Part shown: positions 43,230 to 56,163 of the stretch, piece by piece
Layout: every line of letters starts with the position of its first letter
How positions within the stretch are numbered: position 1 is the stretch's first letter
Assembly: GCA_963402885.1 (NCBI GenBank)
Contig: OY727095.1
Span: forward strand, 19,969,001 to 20,033,000
Reading direction: 5' to 3'
DNA length: 64,000 nt
Source: Antedon bifida
Taxonomy: Eukaryota > Echinodermata > Crinoidea > Comatulida > Antedonidae
The notes under the pieces: model-generated
Database searches by the model: none
Told to the model about the DNA's origin: nothing
The model's input: only the letters and a program-made list of their open reading frames with translations
Translations under genes and position numbers: made by a program

Positions 43230-43940
43230 CCATGGTTGAATCAATAATAAGCAAATAATTATTTCCATGTTAAATAAACGCAATGATATGAAATAGGAAA
43301 TATTTAAACACAATGATAAATAATAGGAAACATTTAATAATAATATTATGATACATGAAATTTACATAGCAATGTAGCACTGTGTTTTAATATATAACCA
43401 ATTTGGTTAGAGTTAAACACAATGATAAAGAATAGGAAACATTTAATAGTATGAAAAATGACATTTACAAAAATCAAAAATAGGAATTTAATATGATAAA
43501 TTACATTTACTACGGTAGCAATTTAGCACTGTGGTTTACTATAACCAATGTGGTAGAGTAAAACACTGTTTAACTAAAAGCATTTTGGTTACAGTTAAAC
43601 ACAATGATAAAGAATAGGAATTTAATATAAACATGATAAATGACATTTACATAGCAATTTAGCACTGTGTTTTACTTTAACCAATTTGGTTACGGTTAAA
43701 CACAATGATAAAGAATATGAATTTAATATAAACATGATAAATGACATTTACATAGCAATTTAGCACTGTGTTTTACTATATAACCAATTTGGTTACGGTT
43801 AAACACAATGATTATGAATAGGAATTTAATATAAACATGATAAATGACATTTACATAGCAATTTAGTACTGTGTTTTACTATAACCAATTTGGTTACGGT
43901 TAAACACAATGATTATGAATAGGAATTTAATATAAACATG
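43230..43940. repeat. about 100-bp satellite block, unit 1 (uninterrupted)
   Basis: About seven monomers of roughly 100 bp built on AACACAATGATAAAGAATAG, GACATTTACATAGCAATTTA and CCAATTTGGTTACGG. The same block is at 47240-48560 (unit 2), 51860-53180 (unit 3) and 62790-63480 (unit 4). In units 2 and 3 the MITE interrupts it at the TTAA after TTGGTTACAG; unit 1 shows the empty site near 43590. Confidence 0.85.
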
Positions 43941-45301
43941 ATAATAATTATGATATGATACAATATGATTTTCTCCCAATTAGTGAAGACATTTGAGATA
44001 CTGCATAGTGTACCTAATAAGATCATTTCATTAACATACAGCAATACAGATATGTACAAAAAGAGCAGAACAATTAAATGTAACTGTCTCATTACATCAA
44101 GTGACGAATCGCATATTCACCGGTTATTGTTGAGGCGCATAGAGGTTTGCGCAATGCATGTTTTCCTCCCACATACGTTTCCAAGTGAATACTGTTCTAC
44201 GCATGCGCGTCCATGCACCGTTTAAATACCACGCGCAGTTGTTTTTGTATTTTCGCGTAACGGTCGATTACATATTGATCAACAAATGACCTGGCATTTT
44301 ACATAACCTTTCTATAAAATTATGACCTTCAAACAAGTTATTTTATTTTCCTTTAAATATTATTATTTAAAATATCTAAAAATACAAAACACAGTATAGC
44401 TATTATTGATGTTAACTTTCACTAAAATTTTACGTCGAAAATCATGTAATTTTCAAACATCTATAAAAAAATTTCAAAAGTTTTTTGAAAGGTCAGATAT
44501 TCTCATACATATTCATGAGGGATTGACCTTGTTATTTTTAAAGCATTATGGAGGTAATTGATGGGGCGACGAGATAAAGGTGGAGAAAATGGTAAAAAAT
44601 AACTATTTTCCCCCTAAAATATGGTTGTTTTGAATATGCTTCGATGAGATTATTGAGACACATTCGCCGGGATTGGTATCAGGATTGAAATTTACATTAA
44701 TTCTGTAAAAGATCATCATAGCCAACCTAGCCAACAAATACAGAAAAAGATTTTCTCTCGAATTTCTAAAGCATTTCAAAACTTACGAGACTATCAAAGA
44801 AAGGCTGCTGTTAAATTTGGTTTTAGTAAATCTTTAATGATAAAAAATATAATTTGTTAAACACAGTAATAAAGAATAGGAATTTAATAATATATTTATA
44901 TCAAAATTTGCTCTATGAATTAAGTAGCATATTAATTATTCAATATTATTCACACACAATGTGCAGTAAGATTCAACCATAGGTACGAAATATAAAAGTA
45001 ACTATCTAATCTAAAACTGATTAAAATGGCCAAAAGAGACATGATGATCAAGAGATTACTTGAAATACTGTATTTTCTTAACTAATTGACATCAAAAAAT
45101 TAAAATAAAAGTAACTTGACTTGTGGGGATAATGACTATAATAATGCGAAATGGACGACTGTGTAAACTTTACAACTTTAATGTAAAACTCCAGATTCAA
45201 GATGGCTGTCCAAACCATGTGCACGAATTGTGCGGTGGGGCGCTGTACACATTACAGTTGTTTTCAGATCCTAAAATAATGTTTGCCTGTATCTTTTTCA
45301 G

Positions 45302-46104
45302 ATAATAAATGCTTTTCTGGGCCTTTTGGCACATGACAATAACCAAAATGATTCTGGCCACATTTGTGTGCTACCCACACACATATCATCTAGGTGGGAC
45401 AATCCAAATATATCTACCTGGATGACATCAAAGGTAGGGCCTTGCATGAAGTATTTTAACAAATTTGATTGTGACAATTAAAGATATTCAATCAAATTTG
45501 TCTAACCAGTCTTAAGTATGCAATTAAGAAAAATTATTATAACATAAATATAATAATAATTATATTTAATATAATATAATCTACCATGCTCATTTTTAGT
45601 GAAACTGTCAACTATAATTCTTTTTTTTTCCATTTGTTAATAATACAGGTTGTGCTATCAAAATTCAAGTGGTTGTTTGCACCAACACAAATCACTGGAT
45701 TCTTCTTGTAGCACACATCTCATCAATGAGTGTGTGTATTTTAGATTCTTTGAATCTAAATAATGAACGTCACTCTGACAACTTCAGGTAAATATTTCAG
45801 AATATGACAAATATAAGATCTAATATTCAGAATAATAATTCTCAATTCCTGTGTGTAATTGGTTATGTAAAGTTTTGGGTATATTATTACTGTACAACCT
45901 TATAGTATTTTGCTATTATGTTTTTGATATTTTTATAAATAAAGTAAAGTAGTTTTCTTTTTAAGAAAATACATGAAGAAACGTTTCATACAGACTAATG
46001 AACTTGGAGGCAACTAGAAAAAACTTGCATTTGTCATCTTGTCAGCAGAAAGATGGACATAGTTGCAGTGCATTTGTAATGATGGTATGCAAATAAACAT
46101 TTAT
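45302..46104 (+). pseudogene. Ulp1-type (C48) cysteine protease exons, unit 1 boundary
   Basis: Three exons with GT/AG borders: 45302-45433 (IINAFLGLLA..., N-terminal part of the fold), 45649-45787 (contains NHWILLV with the catalytic His and CILDSL with the catalytic Asp) and about 45966-46104 (QQKDGHSCSAFVMM, with the catalytic Gln and Cys). Ulp1 proteases cleave SUMO/ubiquitin-like tags and are often carried by eukaryotic DNA transposons. Exon 2 is 139 nt and needs a frame change between its first half (reads VVLSKFKWLFAP) and its second half (NHWILLV), so the copy looks inactivated. No transposase is visible in the unit. Confidence 0.72.
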
Positions 46105-46381
46105 TTCTCTTCATGTACAAATACAAAAAAACAACTTACATTATATTAAACGAAAGAATGGAAGTATTTAATTAAAAAAAATATAAAAAAAACTAAAGAA
46201 CAGAAGCTAAAAACCGTAAAAAAAGTATTTAAAACAAATTGATGTAAAAAGATATAGATAAACATTGAATTTTCTTCTAAAATCGTAGTACTCAAATATA
46301 GCATTAAAAATATGAAGTAATTCAAATGAGCATTTACAAAATTGGTCACAAAAGCTTTTTTTTTTTGTTCTGAGAAGACTA

Positions 46382-46570
46382 TTGCTGAGAGGCCAAAAAG
46401 GATCTATAAGAGCATGTGAGGCTGTGTCATGCACTGCCCAAAGGCAGGCAACAGAGTGGATCTGTTGTGATGTGTGTGGGAGGTGGTATCATAAAAATAC
46501 ATGTACCTCCCCCATCACAGTAGATACCGTTGAATGGGAATGTCAAATATGCAATGCCAGATACAGATAA
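46382..46570 (+). CDS. PHD-finger-like exon, unit 2
   Basis: Open block with WICCDVCGRWYHKNTC and later ECQICNARYR: Cys pairs, the WYH core and a final Cys pair spaced as in a PHD zinc finger (which normally reads histone tails). It follows a polypyrimidine tract and AG near 46375. It lies about 280 bases downstream of the Ulp1 catalytic-Cys exon on the same strand; Ulp1-PHD combinations occur in invertebrate transposon-like genes. The splice phase to the Ulp1 exon does not match simply, so joining is unproven. Ends at a TAA. Confidence 0.55.
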   Translation: MLRGQKGSIRACEAVSCTAQRQATEWICCDVCGRWYHKNTCTSPITVDTVEWECQICNARYR

Positions 46571-47576
46571 AGTTTTACGTGACTGTTCTTTCTTGTTCTC
46601 CTATATGTTTATAAAGTTTAAAGACCCATTCCCTACTAATTTCGACGTTCTGTAAAAAATACTATATATTACTCTGCGCGCGATGCATTTCAGGATTTAT
46701 AGCCGGCCGCTTTTTTTTTACTGAAAGAAAAAAAAAAATGGTGCAATAGGTCAATATAGTATTTAAATTTACATAAAATGCAGCTTGTGACCTTAAATTA
46801 GATTATAAGTGGTTATATTACTAATGTTTACTCTGAAAAGGTGAAGCATTGTAGATTCTATATTTCAAATGTTATTTTTGTTCATCTTCATGAATTAATG
46901 ATAATAATGTTTAATATGACAAATTCTTTTATAGACCTGACATGATGAAACTCATCTTTACCCTTAAGTGACCTACATAGTTCACAATGAAACATTCTGT
47001 CTAAAATAATTGATCTAGTTATTTTTACCATGGTATTTTGATGCTTAAAAGTAGACCAACAGGAATAAAGTGTAATTGTAAAATATTAATTATTTGTACT
47101 GGCCTATTTGTGAGTGAATCCCAGAGTATATGAGAATATTTGATATACAAGCATTTACTGAGTTGACAAAATTATGTTTAATCTGCAATCTGTTGAATCA
47201 TGGAGGTATAACCATGGTTGAATCAATAATAAGCAAATAATTATTTCCATGTTAAATAAACGCAATGATATGAAATAGGAAATATTTAAACACAATGATA
47301 AATAATAGGAAACATTTAATAATAATATTATGATACATGAAATTTACATAGCAATGTAGCACTGTGTTTTAATATATAACCAATTTGGTTAGAGTTAAAC
47401 ACAATGATAAAGAATAGGAAACATTTAATAGTATGAAAAATGACATTTACAAAAATCAAAAATAGGAATTTAATATGATAAATTACATTTACTACGGTAG
47501 CAATTTAGCACTGTGGTTTACTATAACCAATGTGGTAGAGTAAAACACTGTTTAACTAAAAGCATTTTGGTTACAG

Positions 47577-48211
47577 TTAAAGACCCCTTCCCTGCAATTT
47601 TGGACGTTTTTGGAAAATAATACATATATATCACTTTAAAAACATTAAACCATGTCATTCCTTGTCTTAAATGTACGTTTTATGGTAAATTATGATAAAA
47701 AGTGAGAAACAATGCACTACCTAAGTAGCTCGCGGCGATCGACCTCTCGTGGACGGTCTTAGGCCTAGCCTAGCTAGGCTTAGTTTTGTAGGCCTAGCTG
47801 GTAAACATCGGTAACGTACGAAACTTCATACGCTAGCTATATACCTAGCCTGACGTTGTATAGTTGCTGCATTAATTGTCTTTCTATTTTTGCCAGACTC
47901 CGTTGATACAAATTGGGGAAAACCCGGTATTTTCGCTGAAAAGTTAGGAGTCTTCCATTTGTTTTGGCCGGCACAATCGATCGAAAAGTGGGCGAATTAC
48001 AGGTGAAAAACAAAAATATCAATCCGCGCGCAATGCATTTTGGGATTTATAGCGGGCCGCTATAATTATTAGAATCGACTTATTTTTCACATTTTTAACC
48101 GTTTAAAGACGAAAAAAGTTATCGCAATAGGACCATATAGTATTATTTTTACATTAAATATAGTTTGTGATCTTAAATTAGATCTAAAAAACGTAGGGAA
48201 GGGGGCTTTAA
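47577..48211. mobile_element. TTAA MITE in satellite block, unit 2
   Basis: TTAA duplicated at 47577-47580 and 48208-48211 around inverted ends AGACCCCTTCCC and GGGAAGGGGGCT. Units 1 and 4 carry the intact TTAA without the insert, directly confirming mobility. Same family as 39727-41124. Confidence 0.93.
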
Positions 48212-49914
48212 ACACAATGATAAAGAATAGGAATTTAATATAAACATGATAAATGACATTTACATAGCAATTTAGCACTGTGTTTTACTTTAACCAATTT
48301 GGTTACGGTTAAACACAATGATAAAGAATATGAATTTAATATAAACATGATAAATGACATTTACATAGCAATTTAGCACTGTGTTTTACTATATAACCAA
48401 TTTGGTTACGGTTAAACACAATGATTATGAATAGGAATTTAATATAAACATGATAAATGACATTTACATAGCAATTTAGTACTGTGTTTTACTATAACCA
48501 ATTTGGTTACGGTTAAACACAATGATTATGAATAGGAATTTAATATAAACATGATAATAATTATGATATGATACAATATGATTTTCTCCCAATTAGTGAA
48601 GACATTTGAGATACTGCATAGTGTACCTAATAAGATCATTTCATTAACATACAGCAATACAGATATGTACAAAAAGAGCAGAACAATTAAATGTAACTGT
48701 CTCATTACATCAAGTGACGAATCGCATATTCACCGGTTATTGTTGAGGCGCATAGAGGTTTGCGCAATGCATGTTTTCCTCCCACATACGTTTCCAAGTG
48801 AATACTGTTCTACGCATGCGCGTCCATGCACCGTTTAAATACCACGCGCAGTTGTTTTTGTATTTTCGCGTAACGGTCGATTACATTTTGATCAACAAAT
48901 GACCTGGCATTTTACATAACCTTTCTATAAAATTATGACCTTCAAACAAGTTATTTTATTTTCCTTTAAATATTATTATTTAAAATATCTAAAAATACAA
49001 AACACAGTATAGCTATTATTGATGTTAACTTTCACTAAAATTTTACGTCGAAAATCATGTAATTTTCAAACATCTATAAAAAAATTTCAAAAGTTTTTTG
49101 AAAGGTCAGATATTCTCATACATATTCATGAGGGATTGACCTTGTTATTTTTAAAGCATTATGGAGGTAATTGATGGGGCGACGAGATAAAGGTGGAGAA
49201 AATGGTAAAAAATAACTATTTTCCCCCTAAAATATGGTTGTTTTGAATATGCTTCGATGAGATTATTGAGACACATTCGCCGGGATTGGTATCAGGATTT
49301 AAATTTACATTAATTCTGTAAAAGATCATCATAGCCAACCTAGCCAACAAATACAGAAAAAGATTTTCTCTCGAATTTCTAAAGCATTTCAAAACTTACG
49401 AGACTATCAAAGAAAGGCTGCTGTTAAATTTGGTTTTAGTAAATCTTTAATGATAAAAAATATAATTTGTTAAACACAGTAATAAAGAATAGGAATTTAA
49501 TAATATATTTATATCAAAATTTGCTCTATGAATTAAGTAGCATATTAATTATTCAATATTATTCACACACAATGTGCAGTAAGATTCAACCATAGGTACG
49601 AAATATAAAAGTAACTATCTAATCTAAAACTGATTAAAATGGCCAAAAGAGACATGATGATCAAGAGATTACTTGAAATACTGTATTTTCTTAACTAATT
49701 GACATCAAAAAATTAAAATAAAAGTAACTTGACTTGTGGGGATAATGACTATAATAATGCGAAATGGACGACTGTGTAAACTTTACAACTTTAATGTAAA
49801 ACTCCAGATTCAAGATGGCTGTCCAAACCATGTGCACGAATTGTGCGGTGGGGCGCTGTACACATTACAGTTGTTTTCAGATCCTAAAATAATGTTTGCC
49901 TGTATCTTTTTCAG

Positions 49915-50720
49915 ATAATAAATGCTTTTCTGGGCCTTTTGGCACATGACAATAACCAAAATGATTCTGGCCACATTTGTGTGCTACCCACACACATATC
50001 ATCTAGGTGGGACAATCCAAATATATCTACCTGGATGACATCAAAGGTAGGGCCTTGCATGAAGTATTTTAACAAATTTGATTGTGACAATTAAAGATAT
50101 TCAATCAAATTTGTCTAACCAGTCTTAATAAGTATGCAATTAAGAAAAATTATTATAACATAAATATAATAATAATTATATTTAATATAATATAATCTAC
50201 CATGCTCATTTTTAGTGAAACTGTCAACTATAATTCTTTTTTTTTCCATTTGTTAATAATACAGGTTGTGCTATCAAAATTCAAGTGGTTGTTTGCACCA
50301 ACACAAATCACTGGATTCTTCTTGTAGCACACATCTCATCAATGAGTGTGTGTATTTTAGATTCTTTGAATCTAAATAATGAACGTCACTCTGACAACTT
50401 CAGGTAAATATTTCAGAATATGACAAATATAAGATCTAATATTCAGAATAATAATTCTCAATTCCTGTGTGTAATTGGTTATGTAAAGTTTTGGGTATAT
50501 TATTACTGTACAACCTTATATATAGTATTTTGCTATTATGTTTTTGATATTTTTATAAATAAAGTAAAGTAGTTTTCTTTTTAAGAAAATACATGAAGAA
50601 ACGTTTCATACAGACTAATGAACTTGGAGGCAACTAGAAAAAACTTGCATTTGTCATCTTGTCAGCAGAAAGATGGACATAGTTGCAGTGCATTTGTAAT
50701 GATGGTATGCAAATAAACAT
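49915..50720 (+). pseudogene. Ulp1-type protease exons, unit 2
   Basis: Exons at 49915-50046, 50265-50403 and about 50586-50720, equivalent to the unit-1 exons, with the same 139-nt middle exon and hence the same frame conflict before NHWILLV. The catalytic Cys motif spans the unit 2/3 boundary near 50681. Confidence 0.7.
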
Positions 50721-51001
50721 TTATTTCTCTTCATGTACAAATACAAAAAAACAACTTACATTATATTAAACGAAAGAATGGAAGTATTTAATTTAAAAAA
50801 ATATAAAAAAAACTAAAGAACAGAAGCTAAAAACCGTAAAAAAAGTATTTAAAACAAATTGATGTAAAAAGATATAGATAAACATTGAATTTTCTTCTAA
50901 AATCGTAGTACTCAAATATAGCATTAAAAATATGAAGTAATTCAAATGAGCATTTACAAAATTGGTCACAAAAGCTTTTTTTTTTTGTTCTGAGAAGACT
51001 A

Positions 51002-51190
51002 TTGCTGAGAGGCCAAAAAGGATCTATAAGAGCATGTGAGGCTGTGTCATGCACTGCCCAAAGGCAGGCAACAGAGTGGATCTGTTGTGATGTGTGTGGG
51101 AGGTGGTATCATAAAAATACATGTACCTCCCCCATCACAGTAGATACCGTTGAATGGGAATGTCAAATATGCAATGCCAGATACAGATAA
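51002..51190 (+). CDS. PHD-finger-like exon, unit 3
   Basis: Identical in translation to the unit-2 copy (CDVCGRWYHKNTC core). Flanks are the same. Confidence 0.55.
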   Translation: MLRGQKGSIRACEAVSCTAQRQATEWICCDVCGRWYHKNTCTSPITVDTVEWECQICNARYR

Positions 51191-52195
51191 AGTTTTACGT
51201 GACTGTTCTTTCTTGTTCTCCTATATGTTTATAAAGTTTAAAGACCCATTCCCTACTAATTTCGACGTTCTGTAAAAAATACTATATATTACTCTGCGCG
51301 CGATGCATTTCAGGATTTATAGCCGGCCGCTTTTTTTTTACTGAAAGAAAAAAAAAATGGTGCAATAGGTCAATATAGTATTTAAATTTACATAAAATGC
51401 AGCTTGTGACCTTAAATTAGATTATAAGTGGTTATATTACTAATGTTTACTCTGAAAAGGTGAAGCATTGTAGATTCTATATTTCAAATGTTATTTTTGT
51501 TCATCTTCATGAATTAATGATAATAATGTTTAATATGACAAATTCTTTTATAGACCTGACATGATGAAACTCATCTTTACCCTTAAGTGACCTACATAGT
51601 TCACAATGAAACATTCTGTCTAAAATAATTGATCTAGTTATTTTTACCATGGTATTTTGATGCTTAAAAGTAGACCAACAGGAATAAAGTGTAATTGTAA
51701 AATATTAATTATTTGTACTGGCCTATTTTTGAGTGAATCCCAGAGTATATGAGAATATTTGATATACAAGCATTTACTGAGTTGACAAAATTATGTTTAA
51801 TCTGCAATCTGTTGAATCATGGAGGTATAACCATGGTTGAATCAATAATAAGCAAATAATTATTTCCATGTTAAATAAACGCAATGATATGAAATAGGAA
51901 ATATTTAAACACAATGATAAATAATAGGAAACATTTAATAATAATATTATGATACATGAAATTTACATAGCAATGTAGCACTGTGTTTTAATATATAACC
52001 AATTTGGTTAGAGTTAAACACAATGATAAAGAATAGGAAACATTTAATAGTATGAAAAATGACATTTACAAAAATCAAAAATAGGAATTTAATATGATAA
52101 ATTACATTTACTACGGTAGCAATTTAGCACTGTGGTTTACTATAACCAATGTGGTAGAGTAAAACACTGTTTAACTAAAAGCATTTTGGTTACAG

Positions 52196-52831
52196 TTAAA
52201 GACCCCTTCCCTGCAATTTTGGACGTTTTTTGGAAAATAATACATATATATCACTTTAAAAACATTAAACCATGTCATTCCTTGTCTTAAATGTACGTTT
52301 TATGGTAAATTATGATAAAAAGTGAGAAACAATGCACTACCTAAGTAGCTCGCGGCGATCGACCTCTCGTGGACGGTCTTAGGCCTAGCCTAGCTAGGCT
52401 TAGTTTTGTAGGCCTAGCTGGTAAACATCGGTAACGTACGAAACTTCATACGCTAGCTATATACCTAGCCTGACGTTGTATAGTTGCTGCATTAATTGTC
52501 TTTCTATTTTTGCCAGACTCCGTTGATACAAATTGGGGAAAACCCGGTATTTTCGCTGAAAAGTTAGGAGTCTTCCATTTGTTTTGGCCGGCACAATCGA
52601 TCGAAAAGTGGGCGAATTACAGGTGAAAAACAAAAATATCAATCCGCGCGCAATGCATTTTGGGATTTATAGCGGGCCGCTATAATTATTAGAATCGACT
52701 TATTTTTCACATTTTTAACCGTTTAAAGACGAAAAAAGTTATCGCAATAGGACCATATAGTATTATTTTTACATTAAATATAGTTTGTGATCTTAAATTA
52801 GATCTAAAAAACGTAGGGAAGGGGGCTTTAA
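52196..52831. mobile_element. TTAA MITE in satellite block, unit 3
   Basis: Same insertion site, ends and TTAA duplication as in unit 2, differing by a base or so in the TTTTTGG run. A shared site means it was copied with the unit rather than inserted twice. Confidence 0.93.
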
Positions 52832-54534
52832 ACACAATGATAAAGAATAGGAATTTAATATAAACATGATAAATGACATTTACATAGCAATTTAGCACTG
52901 TGTTTTACTTTAACCAATTTGGTTACGGTTAAACACAATGATAAAGAATATGAATTTAATATAAACATGATAAATGACATTTACATAGCAATTTAGCACT
53001 GTGTTTTACTATATAACCAATTTGGTTACGGTTAAACACAATGATTATGAATAGGAATTTAATATAAACATGATAAATGACATTTACATAGCAATTTAGT
53101 ACTGTGTTTTACTATAACCAATTTGGTTACGGTTAAACACAATGATTATGAATAGGAATTTAATATAAACATGATAATAATTATGATATGATACAATATG
53201 ATTTTCTCCCAATTAGTGAAGACATTTGAGATACTGCATAGTGTACCTAATAAGATCATTTCATTAACATACAGCAATACAGATATGTACAAAAAGAGCA
53301 GAACAATTAAATGTAACTGTCTCATTACATCAAGTGACGAATCGCATATTCACCGGTTATTGTTGAGGCGCATAGAGGTTTGCGCAATGCATGTTTTCCT
53401 CCCACATACGTTTCCAAGTGAATACTGTTCTACGCATGCGCGTCCATGCACCGTTTAAATACCACGCGCAGTTGTTTTTGTATTTTCGCGTAACGGTCGA
53501 TTACATTTTGATCAACAAATGACCTGGCATTTTACATAACCTTTCTATAAAATTATGACCTTCAAACAAGTTATTTTATTTTCCTTTAAATATTATTATT
53601 TAAAATATCTAAAAATACAAAACACAGTATAGCTATTATTGATGTTAACTTTCACTAAAATTTTACGTCGAAAATCATGTAATTTTCAAACATCTATAAA
53701 AAAATTTCAAAAGTTTTTTGAAAGGTCAGATATTCTCATACATATTCATGAGGGATTGACCTTGTTATTTTTAAAGCATTATGGAGGTAATTGATGGGGC
53801 GACGAGATAAAGGTGGAGAAAATGGTAAAAAATAACTATTTTCCCCCTAAAATATGGTTGTTTTGAATATGCTTCGATGAGATTATTGAGACACATTCGC
53901 CGGGATTGGTATCAGGATTTAAATTTACATTAATTCTGTAAAAGATCATCATAGCCAACCTAGCCAACAAATACAGAAAAAGATTTTCTCTCGAATTTCT
54001 AAAGCATTTCAAAACTTACGAGACTATCAAAGAAAGGCTGCTGTTAAATTTGGTTTTAGTAAATCTTTAATGATAAAAAATATAATTTGTTAAACACAGT
54101 AATAAAGAATAGGAATTTAATAATATATTTATATCAAAATTTGCTCTATGAATTAAGTAGCATATTAATTATTCAATATTATTCACACACAATGTGCAGT
54201 AAGATTCAACCATAGGTACGAAATATAAAAGTAACTATCTAATCTAAAACTGATTAAAATGGCCAAAAGAGACATGATGATCAAGAGATTACTTGAAATA
54301 CTGTATTTTCTTAACTAATTGACATCAAAAAATTAAAATAAAAGTAACTTGACTTGTGGGGATAATGACTATAATAATGCGAAATGGACGACTGTGTAAA
54401 CTTTACAACTTTAATGTAAAACTCCAGATTCAAGATGGCTGTCCAAACCATGTGCACGAATTGTGCGGTGGGGCGCTGTACACATTACAGTTGTTTTCAG
54501 ATCCTAAAATAATGTTTGCCTGTATCTTTTTCAG

Positions 54535-55340
54535 ATAATAAATGCTTTTCTGGGCCTTTTGGCACATGACAATAACCAAAATGATTCTGGCCACATTTGT
54601 GTGCTACCCACACACATATCATCTAGGTGGGACAATCCAAATATATCTACCTGGATGACATCAAAGGTAGGGCCTTGCATGAAGTATTTTAACAAATTTG
54701 ATTGTGACAATTAAAGATATTCAATCAAATTTGTCTAACCAGTCTTAATAAGTATGCAATTAAGAAAAATTATTATAACATAAATATAATAATAATTATA
54801 TTTAATATAATATAATCTACCATGCTCATTTTTAGTGAAACTGTCAACTATAATTCTTTTTTTTTCCATTTGTTAATAATACAGGTTGTGCTATCAAAAT
54901 TCAAGTGGTTGTTTGCACCAACACAAATCACTGGATTCTTCTTGTAGCACACATCTCATCAATGAGTGTGTGTATTTTAGATTCTTTGAATCTAAATAAT
55001 GAACGTCACTCTGACAACTTCAGGTAAATATTTCAGAATATGACAAATATAAGATCTAATATTCAGAATAATAATTCTCAATTCCTGTGTGTAATTGGTT
55101 ATGTAAAGTTTTGGGTATATTATTACTGTACAACCTTATAGTATTTTGCTATTATGTTTTTGATATTTTTATAAATAAAGTAAAGTAGTTTTCTTTTTAA
55201 GAAAATACATGAAGAAACGTTTCATACAGACTAATGAACTTGGAGGCAACTAGAAAAAACTTGCATTTGTCATCTTGTCAGCAGAAAGATGGACATAGTT
55301 GCAGTGCATTTGTAATGATGGTATGCAAATAAACATTTAT
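54535..55340 (+). pseudogene. Ulp1-type protease exons, unit 3
   Basis: Exons at 54535-54666, 54885-55023 and about 55202-55340; same sequence and same frame conflict in the middle exon as in units 1 and 2. Confidence 0.7.
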
Positions 55341-55617
55341 TTCTCTTCATGTACAAATACAAAAAAACAACTTACATTATATTAAACGAAAGAATGGAAG
55401 TATTTAATTTAAAAAAATATAAAAAAAACTAAAGAACAGAAGCTAAAAACCGTAAAAAAAGTATTTAAAACAAATTGATGTAAAAAGATATAGATAAACA
55501 TTGAATTTTCTTCTAAAATCGTAGTACTCAAATATAGCATTAAAAATATGAAGTAATTCAAATGAGCATTTACAAAATTGGTCACAAAAGCTTTTTTTTT
55601 TTGTTCTGAGAAAACTA

Positions 55618-55806
55618 TTGCTGAGAGGCCAAAAAGGATCTATAAGAGCATGTGAGGCTGTGTCATGCACTGCCCAAAGGCAGGCAACAGAGTGGATCTG
55701 TTGTGATGTGTGTGGGAGGTGGTATCATAAAAATACATGTACCTCCCCCATCACAGTAGATACCGTTGAATGGGAATGTCAAATATGCAATGCCAGATAC
55801 AGATAA
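55618..55806 (+). CDS. PHD-finger-like exon, unit 4
   Basis: Same translation as units 2 and 3 (CDVCGRWYHKNTC core); one upstream base differs (AAAACTATTG instead of AAGACTATTG). Confidence 0.55.
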   Translation: MLRGQKGSIRACEAVSCTAQRQATEWICCDVCGRWYHKNTCTSPITVDTVEWECQICNARYR

Positions 55807-56163
55807 AGTTTTACGTGACTGTTCTTTCTTGTTCTCCTATATGTTTATAAAGTTTAAAGACCCATTCCCTACTAATTTCGACGTTCTGTAAATATAAAAT
55901 ACTATATATTACTCTGCGCGCGATGCATTTCAGGATTTATAGCCGGCCGCTTTTTTTTTACTGAAAGAAAAAAAAAAATGGTGCAATAGGTCAATATAGT
56001 ATTTAAATTTACATAAAATGCAGCTTGTGACCTTAAATTAGATTATAAGTGGTTATATTACTAATGTTTACTCTGAAAAGGTGAAGCATTGTAGATTCTA
56101 TATTTCAAATGTTATTTTTGTTCATCTTCATGAATTAATGATAATAATGTTTAATATGACAAA

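Noticed and set aside
43965..44225. 86-codon frame repeated in every tandem unit (also 48578, 53198, 63497)
   Set aside because: Conserved only because units are recent copies; no domain, and it starts within the satellite edge.
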